Assembly (NCBI GenBank): GCA_021814085.1
Contig: JAKAJA010000135.1
Location: 1-5,575, forward strand
Reading direction: 5' to 3'
Length of the DNA: 5,575 nt
DNA from: Acidobacteriota bacterium
Lineage (GTDB): Bacteria > Acidobacteriota > UBA4820 > DSQY01
Shown: piece after piece, positions 1 to 5,575 of the stretch
Position numbering within the stretch: the stretch's first letter is position 1
Layout: every line of letters starts with the position of its first letter
Notes under the pieces: generated by a model
Told to the model about the DNA's origin: nothing
What the model saw: only the letters and a program-made list of their open reading frames with translations
Database searches by the model: none
Program-made: the position numbers and the translations under genes

Positions 1-615
1 GATCTCCGTGCGGTAGAGGGCCGGAACGTAAGCCCCCTCCACTTTGGCCAGGGCTCGCCACACTTCCGCCCTGGGGCGCCCCTTCGTGGCCCGGACGGCC
101 TCGCAGAGGTCCAGGAGACCCTCCTCGCCATCCCCCACGAAGATGGCATCGAGGAACGGGGCGATGGGTTCCGGGTTGACGGCGCAGGGCCCCCCCGCGA
201 GGATGACGGGGTCGCCGGGTTGTCGGTCCGCCGCGCGCAGGGGGATTCGGCCGAGGCGGAGCATGTGGAGGATGTTGGTGTAGGTGAGCTCGAACTGAAG
301 GGTGAAGCCCACGGCATCGAATGAATCGAGGGGACGCTTGGATTCGAGACCGTAAAGCGGCAGACCCCTGGCCTCCAGCTCGGCCACCATGTCGGGCATG
401 GGCATGAACACGCGCTCGGCCCAGATGTCCTCCCTGCGGTTGGCGATGTCGTAGAGGATCTTCAGTCCCATGGTGGACATGCCGATGTCGTAGCCGTCCG
501 GGAATGCGAGGGCCAGGTGGAAGAGGCCGGGCGCTTCGGCCTTCACCACCTCATTCACTTCGCCGCCCGTGTAGCGCGTCGGTTTTGCCACGTTCCGCAG
601 GAAACTCAGGTCCAT
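1..615 (-). CDS. Radical SAM/B12-binding-like protein, N-terminal part (TIGR03960-type), runs off left edge
   Basis: The reverse strand reads 205 residues without a stop, from an ATG at 613-615 to the window edge. The translation resembles the N-terminal, B12-binding-like half of an uncharacterised radical SAM family (TIGR03960, YgiQ-like). Recognisable stretches are LALAFPDGYDIGMSTMGLKI (residues 34-53), AERVFMPMPDM (66-76), the FTLQFELTYTNIL block (104-116), and AGGPCAVNPEPIAPFLDAIF followed by VGDGEE (140-165). The last block is the usual glycine-rich end of this domain. The radical SAM CxxxCxxC cluster motif lies beyond the window, so iron-sulfur binding is inferred from the family, not seen. 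Family members are usually several hundred residues long and cytoplasmic, and their reaction is unknown. The start is supported by a GGGAGG ribosome-binding site at 620-625, four bases upstream. A fused DUF2344 domain at the C-terminus is possible but not visible. Family call fairly sure; function unknown. Confidence 0.85.
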   Translation of the reverse strand, partial: MDLSFLRNVAKPTRYTGGEVNEVVKAEAPGLFHLALAFPDGYDIGMSTMGLKILYDIANRREDIWAERVFMPMPDMVAELEARGLPLYGLESKRPLDSFDAVGFTLQFELTYTNILHMLRLGRIPLRAADRQPGDPVILAGGPCAVNPEPIAPFLDAIFVGDGEEGLLDLCEAVRATKGRPRAEVWRALAKVEGAYVPALYRTEI

Positions 616-639
616 CGGGCCTCCCTTTCAGGGGGCATA

Positions 640-645
640 AGTATA
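640..645 (-). promoter_or_regulatory. Candidate -10 element for the radical SAM gene
   Basis: On the reverse strand TATACT matches the sigma-70 -10 consensus at five of six positions and lies 24 bases before the ATG at 615. No convincing -35 element was found at 16-18 bp spacing. It could serve a short leader carrying the GGGAGG ribosome-binding site. The upstream gene on the same strand ends at 769, so read-through from it is also possible. Confidence 0.3.
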
Positions 646-676
646 CAGGCTTGCAGCGGGTTAAGCGAGGCGGATG

Positions 677-687
677 GTCGGGTGGAC
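677..687 (+). repeat. Single arm of the REP-like repeat found at 4992-5056
   Basis: The 11-mer GTCGGGTGGAC matches 10 of 11 bases of GTAGGGTGGAC, the left arm of the palindrome at 4992-5056. No complementary GTCCACC arm occurs in the next 80 bases, so this is at most a half-site or decayed copy. It lies 82 bases past the 3' end of the RAYT-like gene, where REP-type elements often sit. A chance match in GC-rich DNA cannot be excluded. Confidence 0.3.
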
Positions 688-768
688 GGAAGCGAAAGCA
701 GTATCTCGCTCAACGCCCGGCGGCGCGGCGGCGGGGTTGTGGGGCTCGCACCTTGCACACTTCCTTTT

Positions 769-1647
769 CTATTTGCCCCTTTTCCCCTTCCCCCGTTCTC
801 CCGCTCTCCCTCTCTCCCCTTCCATCTTCTTGACGATGCGGCTCACCGTCCCGGAGTGGAGATCGGTGGCCTCTCCGATGGCGGCGAGGGTGTAGCCATG
901 GTCGAGGTAGGCCACCGCGATGCGCCGGTCCCTTTCCTCAATATCCTTCGCCGGGCGGTTACCGAGGAGGGATTTCAAGGGAGGACGCTTGGGCTTGGCG
1001 TTCCCTTCGCTCCCCGTGGGAGCCCCCCGGCCAAGAAGACTTGCGCCGAAGGCCTCCGAACCGATGAAGAGACCTCGTTTCGGCATGGGCGGGGCGGCGC
1101 CGGTTCCCGCTTTGACAAACTTTTCGTAGCGGGCCCGGGCCTTCTTGGGCTTCCCTCCGAACTCCTCGAGCAGCCGCGAGACGTCGAGAAAGGCCCGGGA
1201 GTCACCCAGCCCAGCCGAAGGGCCGAAACTGCTCCAGACCCACTTGCCGGGCTTCTTGACGAGCCCGGCCGTGACGGGAGCCAGGGCCACGGCCCGGCAG
1301 ACCTCCAGGAAGGGCTTTCCCTTCTCCACCGGCCAGGCATGGAACCGTCCCTGGAAGACTGGGCCCTTCCGGCCGCGGACCCGGTTGTAGGCCTGGGTGA
1401 ATTCCCCGTTCAGATCCCGCATGCCCTTCGAGAGGTTCGCCCGAGGGGTCTCCACGATGAGATGGTATCCGGCCGGCAGGACACAGTATGCACAGCAGTG
1501 CCATTGGTGGCGCTCCACGACGTGGCCGAGGACCTCCTCGAAGAGATCCCGGTCCAGGTCCTTGAGCGGCTCGCCGTTTCCGGCGAGGCAGCGCCCCTGA
1601 ATCCAGTAGGTCGCGCCCGGCCATTCCACCCGCGTCCTTCTCGCCAT
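769..1647 (-). CDS. REP-associated tyrosine transposase (RAYT)-like protein, catalytic residues apparently lost
   Basis: This 292-residue protein resembles Y1/IS200-like transposases of the REP-associated group (Y1_Tnp, COG1943). Family landmarks are MARRTRVEWPGATYW (1-15), YHLIVETPRANLSKGMRDLNG (61-81, beginning YHLIVETP), GPVFQGRF (95-102), ALAPVTAGLV (121-130) and KWVWSSF (135-141). A helix-turn-helix segment, GYTLAAIGEATDLHSGTVSR, lies within about 240-275, followed by a basic low-complexity tail (276-292). Active relatives carry NHxH; here the segment is A59-G60-Y61-H62, so the first HUH histidine is glycine. The usual RYVVLNPVRAG reads RAVALAPVTAG, so the expected catalytic tyrosine is A119 and the asparagine is A123. 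The frame is otherwise open and full length. The start at 1647 is chosen over an upstream one because GGAGGA at 1653-1658 sits five bases before the ATG and the family N-terminus begins there. It probably binds DNA but does not cut it; this is inference. Confidence 0.85.
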   Translation of the reverse strand: MARRTRVEWPGATYWIQGRCLAGNGEPLKDLDRDLFEEVLGHVVERHQWHCCAYCVLPAGYHLIVETPRANLSKGMRDLNGEFTQAYNRVRGRKGPVFQGRFHAWPVEKGKPFLEVCRAVALAPVTAGLVKKPGKWVWSSFGPSAGLGDSRAFLDVSRLLEEFGGKPKKARARYEKFVKAGTGAAPPMPKRGLFIGSEAFGASLLGRGAPTGSEGNAKPKRPPLKSLLGNRPAKDIEERDRRIAVAYLDHGYTLAAIGEATDLHSGTVSRIVKKMEGERGRAGERGKGKRGK

Positions 1648-1652
1648 GGCAA

Positions 1653-1681
1653 TCCTCCGCTTGAACTTTATCATTGTATCA
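1653..1681 (-). promoter_or_regulatory. Extended -10 promoter and ribosome-binding site of the RAYT-like gene
   Basis: The reverse strand carries TGATACAAT at 1673-1681, an extended -10 element (TG-n-TACAAT, five of six in the hexamer). Transcription would begin near 1666. GGAGGA at 1653-1658 then lies five bases before the ATG. No good -35 hexamer is seen, as is common for extended -10 promoters. Confidence 0.45.
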
Positions 1682-1729
1682 AAAGGCGAGACCTCTGCGG
1701 CCCCTTCCTGATGATGGACATACACCCCT

Positions 1730-1758
1730 TTGCCCGCCGGCCTGCGACCTGTTAGAAT
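1730..1758 (+). promoter_or_regulatory. Candidate sigma-70 promoter for the exported Ig-like protein gene
   Basis: TTGCCC at 1730-1735 (four of six to the -35 consensus) is separated by 17 bp from TAGAAT at 1753-1758 (five of six), and the latter is preceded by TGT, giving an extended -10. The predicted start near 1765 leaves a leader of about 56 bases before the ATG at 1821. A weak hairpin (CCCCA at 1759-1763 with TGGGG at 1770-1774) lies at its start. This promoter is divergent from that of the RAYT-like gene. Confidence 0.45.
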
Positions 1759-1820
1759 CCCCACTTGGCTGGGGTCCCGCAGGTCCTAGACTGGCCCCCC
1801 TTTCCCGGACGCAGATTGAA

Positions 1821-2546
1821 ATGACGCCGACGCCAAATCGCATCCCCCTGCCGAGTGCCAATGGTCGCGGGCGGACTGCGCTTCCTGGCCACCTTACCTA
1901 CCTATTGCTCGTCTTTCTGGCCGCGGCCCTCTCCTGGTGGCCACGCGGCGTGCTGGCGGCCCGCGCGGTTGGAACTGTTTCCGTAGGCTCGGGCCACGGG
2001 GCGTACCATCCCGGGGAGGAGGTCACCCTTTCTTGGTCGGCCCTCCCGGACGGAGCCGACGAATTCGAGCTCCTCCTGGTCTGCCGGTCCCCCATCCCCG
2101 TGAAGCTCCGACTCACGGAATGTCTGGACCCCTTGCAGGGCACTTACCACTGGCGCATTCCCAACCTTCCCTGCGATGCGGCGCAGATTCTCATCCGGGC
2201 GGGCATCGACGGGGAGGAGATCACGTGGGCGGCGAGCCCCCCCTTCCGGGTCGGGTGGGATGCTCGCGAACCTTTCGTCCAGGTCACCTCCCGCGGGGGA
2301 GAGCTGTGGCTTTCGAAGCCGGGACACCGGCCATGCACGACCTGGGCATGGGGTCCCGACTCCGCCTCGAAGGGCGGCCTTCCAGGCCGAGGCGAGGACG
2401 TGGGAGTACCTCCGTCCCTCCCAGCCCTTTTCCCTCACGAAGGCTCGCTCCGCGAATTGAACCCGAACCTCCGCGCTGAAGCAGGCGGGAAGGTCCGATC
2501 GCCTTTCAGCCGGTATCCCCACCTCAAGTTCCAGCTCCGAATTTAG
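1821..2546 (+). CDS. Exported protein with one Ig-like/Kre9-type beta domain; C-terminal third possibly frameshifted
   Basis: The frame encodes 241 residues. The N-terminus has a long basic n-region (1-24), a hydrophobic core TYLLLVFLAAALSWW (26-40) and a plausible signal peptidase I site near A47-R48-A49, so the product is probably exported. Residues 53-144 look like one beta-sandwich domain: YHPGEEVTLSW (62-72), FELLLV (82-87), GTYHWRIPNLP (107-117) and ILIRAGIDGEE (123-133), closing with SPPFRV (139-144). This pattern recalls Ig-like or yeast Kre9/KNH-type modules, which usually bind ligands or act as scaffolds. After about residue 184 the sequence turns low in recognisable structure, and coding bias moves to another frame (see findings). 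If one base near 2372-2374 is extra, the product ends at 2460 with about 212 residues. The start has only a weak ribosome-binding site; a TTG at 1674 in frame is less likely because it would put 49 non-signal residues first. Lying 136 bases before a receptor gene, it may be an accessory envelope component. Function unknown. Confidence 0.6.
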   Translation: MTPTPNRIPLPSANGRGRTALPGHLTYLLLVFLAAALSWWPRGVLAARAVGTVSVGSGHGAYHPGEEVTLSWSALPDGADEFELLLVCRSPIPVKLRLTECLDPLQGTYHWRIPNLPCDAAQILIRAGIDGEEITWAASPPFRVGWDAREPFVQVTSRGGELWLSKPGHRPCTTWAWGPDSASKGGLPGRGEDVGVPPSLPALFPHEGSLRELNPNLRAEAGGKVRSPFSRYPHLKFQLRI

Positions 2547-2618
2547 CCCCTCCCCACTGCCGGGCGAAGACTCAGCCGCTCCGGCCAAGCCGTTCATCGC
2601 ACCGGACATGACCTTCGC

Positions 2619-2649
2619 CCCGGGAACTGGACTCGGTCCACGTCCCGGG
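2619..2649 (+). promoter_or_regulatory. Interrupted palindrome in the leader of the TonB receptor gene
   Basis: Arms CCCGGGA (2619-2625) and TCCCGGG (2643-2649) pair on the same axis as inner arms TGGAC (2628-2632) and GTCCA (2636-2640), with a 2+2 mismatch between them and a TCG loop. This gives 12 base pairs in 31 bases, ending 33 bases before the GTG start. No T-tract follows, so it is not a Rho-independent terminator. It could be an operator or a leader-RNA hairpin controlling the receptor. Its sequence does not resemble a Fur box. Confidence 0.4.
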
Positions 2650-2682
2650 ACGCGGGACTTGATGAGAGTTCAGGAGGGAAAC

Positions 2683-4848
2683 GTGCAGTTTAGAAAACTT
2701 TCGGCTATCCCCGTCCTCGCGGCAGCGGCGCTGAGCTTTTCGGCGCTCATGGTACCTACCCCGATGAGGGCGCAGGAGGCCTCGCCGGCCCAGAATCCCG
2801 CAACGCAGAACCCGCCCGCGCAGACGGCGCCCCAACAGGACAAGACGGCCCAAGGATCCACGGATCCCATGGGCTACAGCGATATCGTGGTGACCGCGCC
2901 CCGCATGGGCGTGCCCTACAGCGAATCCCCAGGTGCCACATCGGTGGTGGGAGAGGACACCCTTCAGGCCATGCCCAAGGGCATTTCCGCGGGCGAGGCG
3001 CTGGCGATCGTCCCCGGCATCAAAGTGGACACTCAGTTCAACAGCGAGAAGGTCCACATCTCCATCCGCGGCCAGGGTATCCTCACGGAGTACGGCATCC
3101 GCGGCATCGAGGTGCTCCTGGACGGCATACCGCTCAACGACCCAAGCGGCTTCGCGGCCGACCTCTACGATGTGGACTGGTCCACGGTACAGCGCGTCGA
3201 GGCCATCCGCGGTCCCTCGGGCTCCTTCTACGGCGGCGGCTCTTCCGCCGGCGTGATCAACATCATCACGAAGGACGGCCATTCGGACGAGAACCGAGCG
3301 AACATCGACGCGGAGGTGGGCTCCAACCAGTTCTGGAAGGCCCTGGGCGAGTTCTCGGGGTACACGGACGACGTGGACTATAGGTTCTCCGCCTCCCGCA
3401 CCATGGGCAACGGGAGCCGCGACCACTCGGCGTTTTTCGGCACCAACCTCTACGGGAAAGCCCGTTTCATCGTGAACCCCACCTTCCAGCTGTCAGCCGT
3501 CATCATGGGGACCAGCTATTTCCAGGAGAACCCCGAGGGGCTCAACGCGGACCAAGTCCGTGAGAATCCCAACCAGGCCAACCCCGACTCGGGCCGCATG
3601 AACGAATACCAGTTGACCCGCAGGCTCACGGCCGGCCTCGTCGGGACGGCGCGGTTCGCGAATAACCAGGACCTCTCGTTCACCGTCTACGGCCGCAAGA
3701 CCGACTACACCGAGTCCGTCCCCTCCACTATCCAGTACCGCACCATCGAGAATCCCGGGGCCATGGCGCAGTACACGTTCCACTCGGGCGCCGGCCCCGT
3801 GAAGAACCACTTCAGCATCGGGGCGGACGCGGGCTGGCAGAGCATCGACCTGACGCGCAACCCCAACTTGGGAGGCGGCCAGCCCGCACCGTACCTGGTC
3901 GCGGACGAGACCATCAAGCAGGACGGCGTGGGCGTCTACCTCATGGACCGCCTCGAGTGGGGCAAGGGCTGGGCGGCCACGTTCAACTACCGGTACGACA
4001 ACATCCACAACGAGCTGAACGACCACCTCCAGCTCGGCGGCCTGAACCTCTCCGGCTCCCGCGGTTTCAGCAAGCCCACGGGGCGCGTGGGGCTCACCTG
4101 GAACCCCCGCCCCGATTTTGGGGTATACGCCACGTGGGGACAGGGTTTCATGCCCCCGGCCACGGAGGAGATCGTTGCCAACCCCATCCACCAGGGCGGA
4201 TTCAACACCACCATCCAGCCCGCCACCTCCACGGGGGAAGAACTGGGAATCCGCGGCACGCGGGGCAAGTGGTTCTCCTACGAGGCCACGGCCTTCTACA
4301 TGCACACCGTGGACGACTTCGAGCGCTACCGCGTGCCCAGCCGGCCGCTGGAGACCTTCTACGGCAACGCCGGAAATTCGCGGCGCTATGGTCTGGAAAC
4401 GGCCGTCGGGTTCTATCCGGTCGATGGCCTCGCCATCCGGGCCTCCTACACATACAACAACTTCACCTACACCCAGATCGACAGCAAGGTGTTCCCAACG
4501 GCCGTGGCCGGGAACACCCTCCCCAACAGCCCACAGAGCCTGGGGTTCCTGGACATCGAGTACAAGCCCACGTCCAACTGGGTCTTCGGAGCCGGCCTCG
4601 ATGCCCAGTCCCAGGCCTTCGTGGACCCCACCAACGTCCCCTACATCGGCGGGTACACCCTCTACCACGCCCGCGTGGCGTACCAGTGGCACACCCTCAA
4701 GACCCGCGGGGAAGTGATGATCTCCGGCACCAACCTGGGCGACAAGAAGTACATCGCTTTCACCGAGCCGGACCCGGACGGCAATTCCTATCAGCCCGGT
4801 CCCGGCCGCCAGTGGTTCGCCGGCGTCCGCTTCTGGTTTGGAAAGTAA
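2683..4848 (+). CDS. TonB-dependent outer-membrane receptor
   Basis: This complete 721-residue protein is a TonB-gated outer-membrane transporter. A signal peptide (1-30: basic start, AIPVLAAAALSFSALM core, cleavage after MRA) is followed by a Q/P/A-rich linker (31-62) and a TonB box, DIVVTA (67-72). The plug domain (about 75-199) includes ALAIVPGIKV (106-115), HISIRGQG (125-132), GIRGIEVLLDGIPLNDP (138-154), RVEAIRGPSGSFYGGG (171-186) and AGVINIITKDG (189-199). The rest is a 22-strand-type beta barrel with YATWGQGFMPPATEE, NLGDKKYI and a C-terminal strand ending FAGVRFWFGK; the last aromatic is two residues from the end instead of terminal. The GTG start is preferred because GGAGG at 2673-2677 lies five bases upstream and the signal peptide then begins at once. 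In-frame ATGs at 2608 and 2662 would add residues encoded by the leader palindrome. The plug motif resembles YncD/PqqU-like and siderophore receptors, but the substrate cannot be told. No carboxypeptidase-like domain or nearby siderophore gene is seen. Confidence 0.93.
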   Translation: MQFRKLSAIPVLAAAALSFSALMVPTPMRAQEASPAQNPATQNPPAQTAPQQDKTAQGSTDPMGYSDIVVTAPRMGVPYSESPGATSVVGEDTLQAMPKGISAGEALAIVPGIKVDTQFNSEKVHISIRGQGILTEYGIRGIEVLLDGIPLNDPSGFAADLYDVDWSTVQRVEAIRGPSGSFYGGGSSAGVINIITKDGHSDENRANIDAEVGSNQFWKALGEFSGYTDDVDYRFSASRTMGNGSRDHSAFFGTNLYGKARFIVNPTFQLSAVIMGTSYFQENPEGLNADQVRENPNQANPDSGRMNEYQLTRRLTAGLVGTARFANNQDLSFTVYGRKTDYTESVPSTIQYRTIENPGAMAQYTFHSGAGPVKNHFSIGADAGWQSIDLTRNPNLGGGQPAPYLVADETIKQDGVGVYLMDRLEWGKGWAATFNYRYDNIHNELNDHLQLGGLNLSGSRGFSKPTGRVGLTWNPRPDFGVYATWGQGFMPPATEEIVANPIHQGGFNTTIQPATSTGEELGIRGTRGKWFSYEATAFYMHTVDDFERYRVPSRPLETFYGNAGNSRRYGLETAVGFYPVDGLAIRASYTYNNFTYTQIDSKVFPTAVAGNTLPNSPQSLGFLDIEYKPTSNWVFGAGLDAQSQAFVDPTNVPYIGGYTLYHARVAYQWHTLKTRGEVMISGTNLGDKKYIAFTEPDPDGNSYQPGPGRQWFAGVRFWFGK

Positions 4849-4865
4849 TGTCTGCTGCATGGACG

Positions 4866-4898
4866 AAAAAAGGAGGGGCCGCGGCCCCTCCTTTTTTT
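4866..4898. terminator. Bidirectional Rho-independent terminator
   Basis: GGAGGGGCCG (4872-4881) and CGGCCCCTCC (4882-4891) form a perfect inverted repeat, flanked by A6 (4866-4871) and T7 (4892-4898). It lies 17 bases after the receptor stop codon. The A and T tracts make it work in either direction, so it can end both the receptor transcript and that of the convergent hydrolase gene at 5086. Confidence 0.92.
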
Positions 4899-4991
4899 CT
4901 TATTCCTACCCGGATCAGAACAATTTAAAGAGCGGGTGCGCGGGGAAACGGGAGAAGGGGAGATCGAAGGCTCGGCGGGCGTGCAGAAAAC

Positions 4992-5056
4992 GTAGGGTGG
5001 ACCCGAGCGGCGAAGCGGCGAGCGTCCACCAAGTAAGGCTGCGGAGTCCACCCTAC
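4992..5056. repeat. REP-like palindromic element with two alternative right arms
   Basis: GTAGGGTGGAC at 4992-5002 is the exact reverse complement of GTCCACCCTAC at 5046-5056. Its inner part GGTGGAC (4996-5002) can also pair with GTCCACC at 5024-5030, so two hairpins compete. Between them lies a tandem 8-mer, AGCGGCGA, at 5006-5013 and 5014-5021. Intergenic palindromes with GTAGGGTGG arms occur in many bacteria (from memory), and this position between convergent genes fits a REP/BIME-like element. Whether it repeats across this genome cannot be seen here. Confidence 0.6.
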
Positions 5057-5085
5057 CGTCCTACCTGTTTGTCCTCTGTCCCTCA

Positions 5086-5574
5086 CTACACCGTGATGGT
5101 CTCTCCGAAACCGACGACGCGCCCTTTGACACCCCGCTCCGCCAGGCGCCGCACGAACTCCTTCGGGTCGGCGGGGATGACGGGGAAGGTGTCGAAATGG
5201 ATCGGAACCGCCTCCTTGGCCTGGCAGAGGACGGCCGCCTCCACGGCGTCGTCGATGCCCATGGTGTAGTTGTCCCCGATGGGGAGGAGGGCCAGGTCGA
5301 TGGGGTTCAGGCGGCCGTAGAGGGCCATGTCCGAGTGGATCCCCGTATCCCCGGCGTAGTAGACGCACTTGCCCCCCATCCAGATGAGGAGGCCCGCGGG
5401 GTTGCCGCCGTAGGACCCGTCGGGAAGGGCCGAGCCGTGGAGGGCAGGAGTGAGCTTGACGCGCCCCCAGGGGAAGACGTGCGATCCCCCGATGTGCATC
5501 CCGTGGGCCTGGACCCCCTGGTCCGCGAGCCAGTTGGCAATCTCGAAGTTGGTGACCACCTCGCACTTGTTGTG
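5086..5574 (-). CDS. UPF0173-type metal-dependent hydrolase (metallo-beta-lactamase fold), C-terminal part, runs off right edge
   Basis: The C-terminal 162 residues are present; the N-terminus, with the expected HxHxDH metal motif, lies past the window edge. The open frame continues upstream of the apparent GTG at 5557-5559 (reading HNKCE before it), so that GTG is not the start. Visible family features are GVQAHGMHIGGSH, a metal-ligand-type histidine in TPALHGSALPDGS, the YYAGDTGIHSDM segment with the bridging-type aspartate, ALLPIGDNYTMGIDDAVEA, and a late ligand-type histidine in AVPIHFDTFPVI. The protein ends GETITV. This order matches the YtkL/UPF0173 group, cytoplasmic zinc-dependent hydrolases with poorly known substrates. 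Family identity is fairly sure; substrate unknown. The gene converges on the TonB receptor gene and probably shares the bidirectional terminator at 4866-4898. Confidence 0.9.
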   Translation of the reverse strand, partial: HNKCEVVTNFEIANWLADQGVQAHGMHIGGSHVFPWGRVKLTPALHGSALPDGSYGGNPAGLLIWMGGKCVYYAGDTGIHSDMALYGRLNPIDLALLPIGDNYTMGIDDAVEAAVLCQAKEAVPIHFDTFPVIPADPKEFVRRLAERGVKGRVVGFGETITV

Positions 5575-5575
5575 C

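Noticed and set aside
664..710. AGCGAG at 664-669 paired with CTCGCT at 705-710
   Set aside because: The arms are only six bases with a 35-base loop in GC-rich DNA, so chance is a sufficient explanation.
517..1755. Long plus-strand open frame (412 codons) opposite the RAYT-like gene and across the radical SAM start
   Set aside because: Its translation has no recognisable motif, while the opposite strand has clear family motifs, ribosome-binding sites and starts. It is a GC-rich shadow frame.
1902..2609. Minus-strand open frame of 235 codons opposite the exported protein
   Set aside because: It shows no motifs or good ribosome-binding site. The plus strand has a signal peptide and a domain-like pattern in the same region.
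2608..2682. Upstream ATG start for the receptor
   Set aside because: The extra 25 residues lack a signal-peptide pattern and no ribosome-binding site precedes 2608; the GTG at 2683 has GGAGG at ideal spacing.
3493..4860. Minus-strand open frame of 455 codons
   Set aside because: It lies antisense to the TonB receptor barrel, is dominated by V/G/A/E as expected of a shadow, and would cross the receptor's stop region.
3957..4928. Plus-strand open frame of 323 codons rich in H, P, R and G
   Set aside because: It is an alternate frame of the receptor gene and runs through its terminator.

Overview
The window is GC-rich with strong G/C preference at third codon positions and Shine-Dalgarno-led starts. 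It encodes a TonB-dependent outer-membrane receptor, so the host is a diderm bacterium. The mix of a YgiQ-like/TIGR03960-type radical SAM protein, a long RAYT-type transposase with a C-terminal helix-turn-helix, and a UPF0173-type metallo-hydrolase fits Acidobacteriota (Holophagae-like) or a deltaproteobacterial lineage. That placement is inference; nothing in the window fixes it.

Layout from left to right. (1) Positions 1-615, minus strand: the N-terminal 205 residues of a radical SAM/B12-binding-like protein that runs off the left edge. (2) Positions 616-768: a short spacer with a candidate -10 element and one arm of a repeat that recurs at 4992. (3) Positions 769-1647, minus strand: a REP-associated (Y1/HUH-like) transposase homologue with an intact reading frame. 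By motif comparison it has lost the first HUH histidine and the catalytic tyrosine. (4) Positions 1648-1820: a divergent intergenic region with a plausible extended -10 promoter in each direction. (5) Positions 1821-2546, plus strand: an exported protein with one Ig-like/Kre9-type beta domain, whose C-terminal third may be frameshifted. (6) Positions 2547-2682: a leader holding a strong interrupted palindrome. (7) Positions 2683-4848, plus strand: a complete TonB-dependent receptor with a GTG start. (8) Positions 4849-5085: a perfect bidirectional terminator hairpin, then a REP-like palindrome with two alternative right arms. (9) Positions 5086-5574, minus strand: the C-terminal part of a UPF0173/YtkL-like metal-dependent hydrolase that runs off the right edge.

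The exported protein and the receptor form a likely co-directional cell-envelope pair and may share a transcript. The other genes look like housekeeping or uncharacterised enzymes and a mobile-element-derived gene. No CRISPR array, rRNA or tRNA was seen. The most interesting items are the apparently catalysis-dead RAYT homologue that keeps its DNA-binding domain, and the REP-like palindrome whose arm recurs beside that gene's 3' end.
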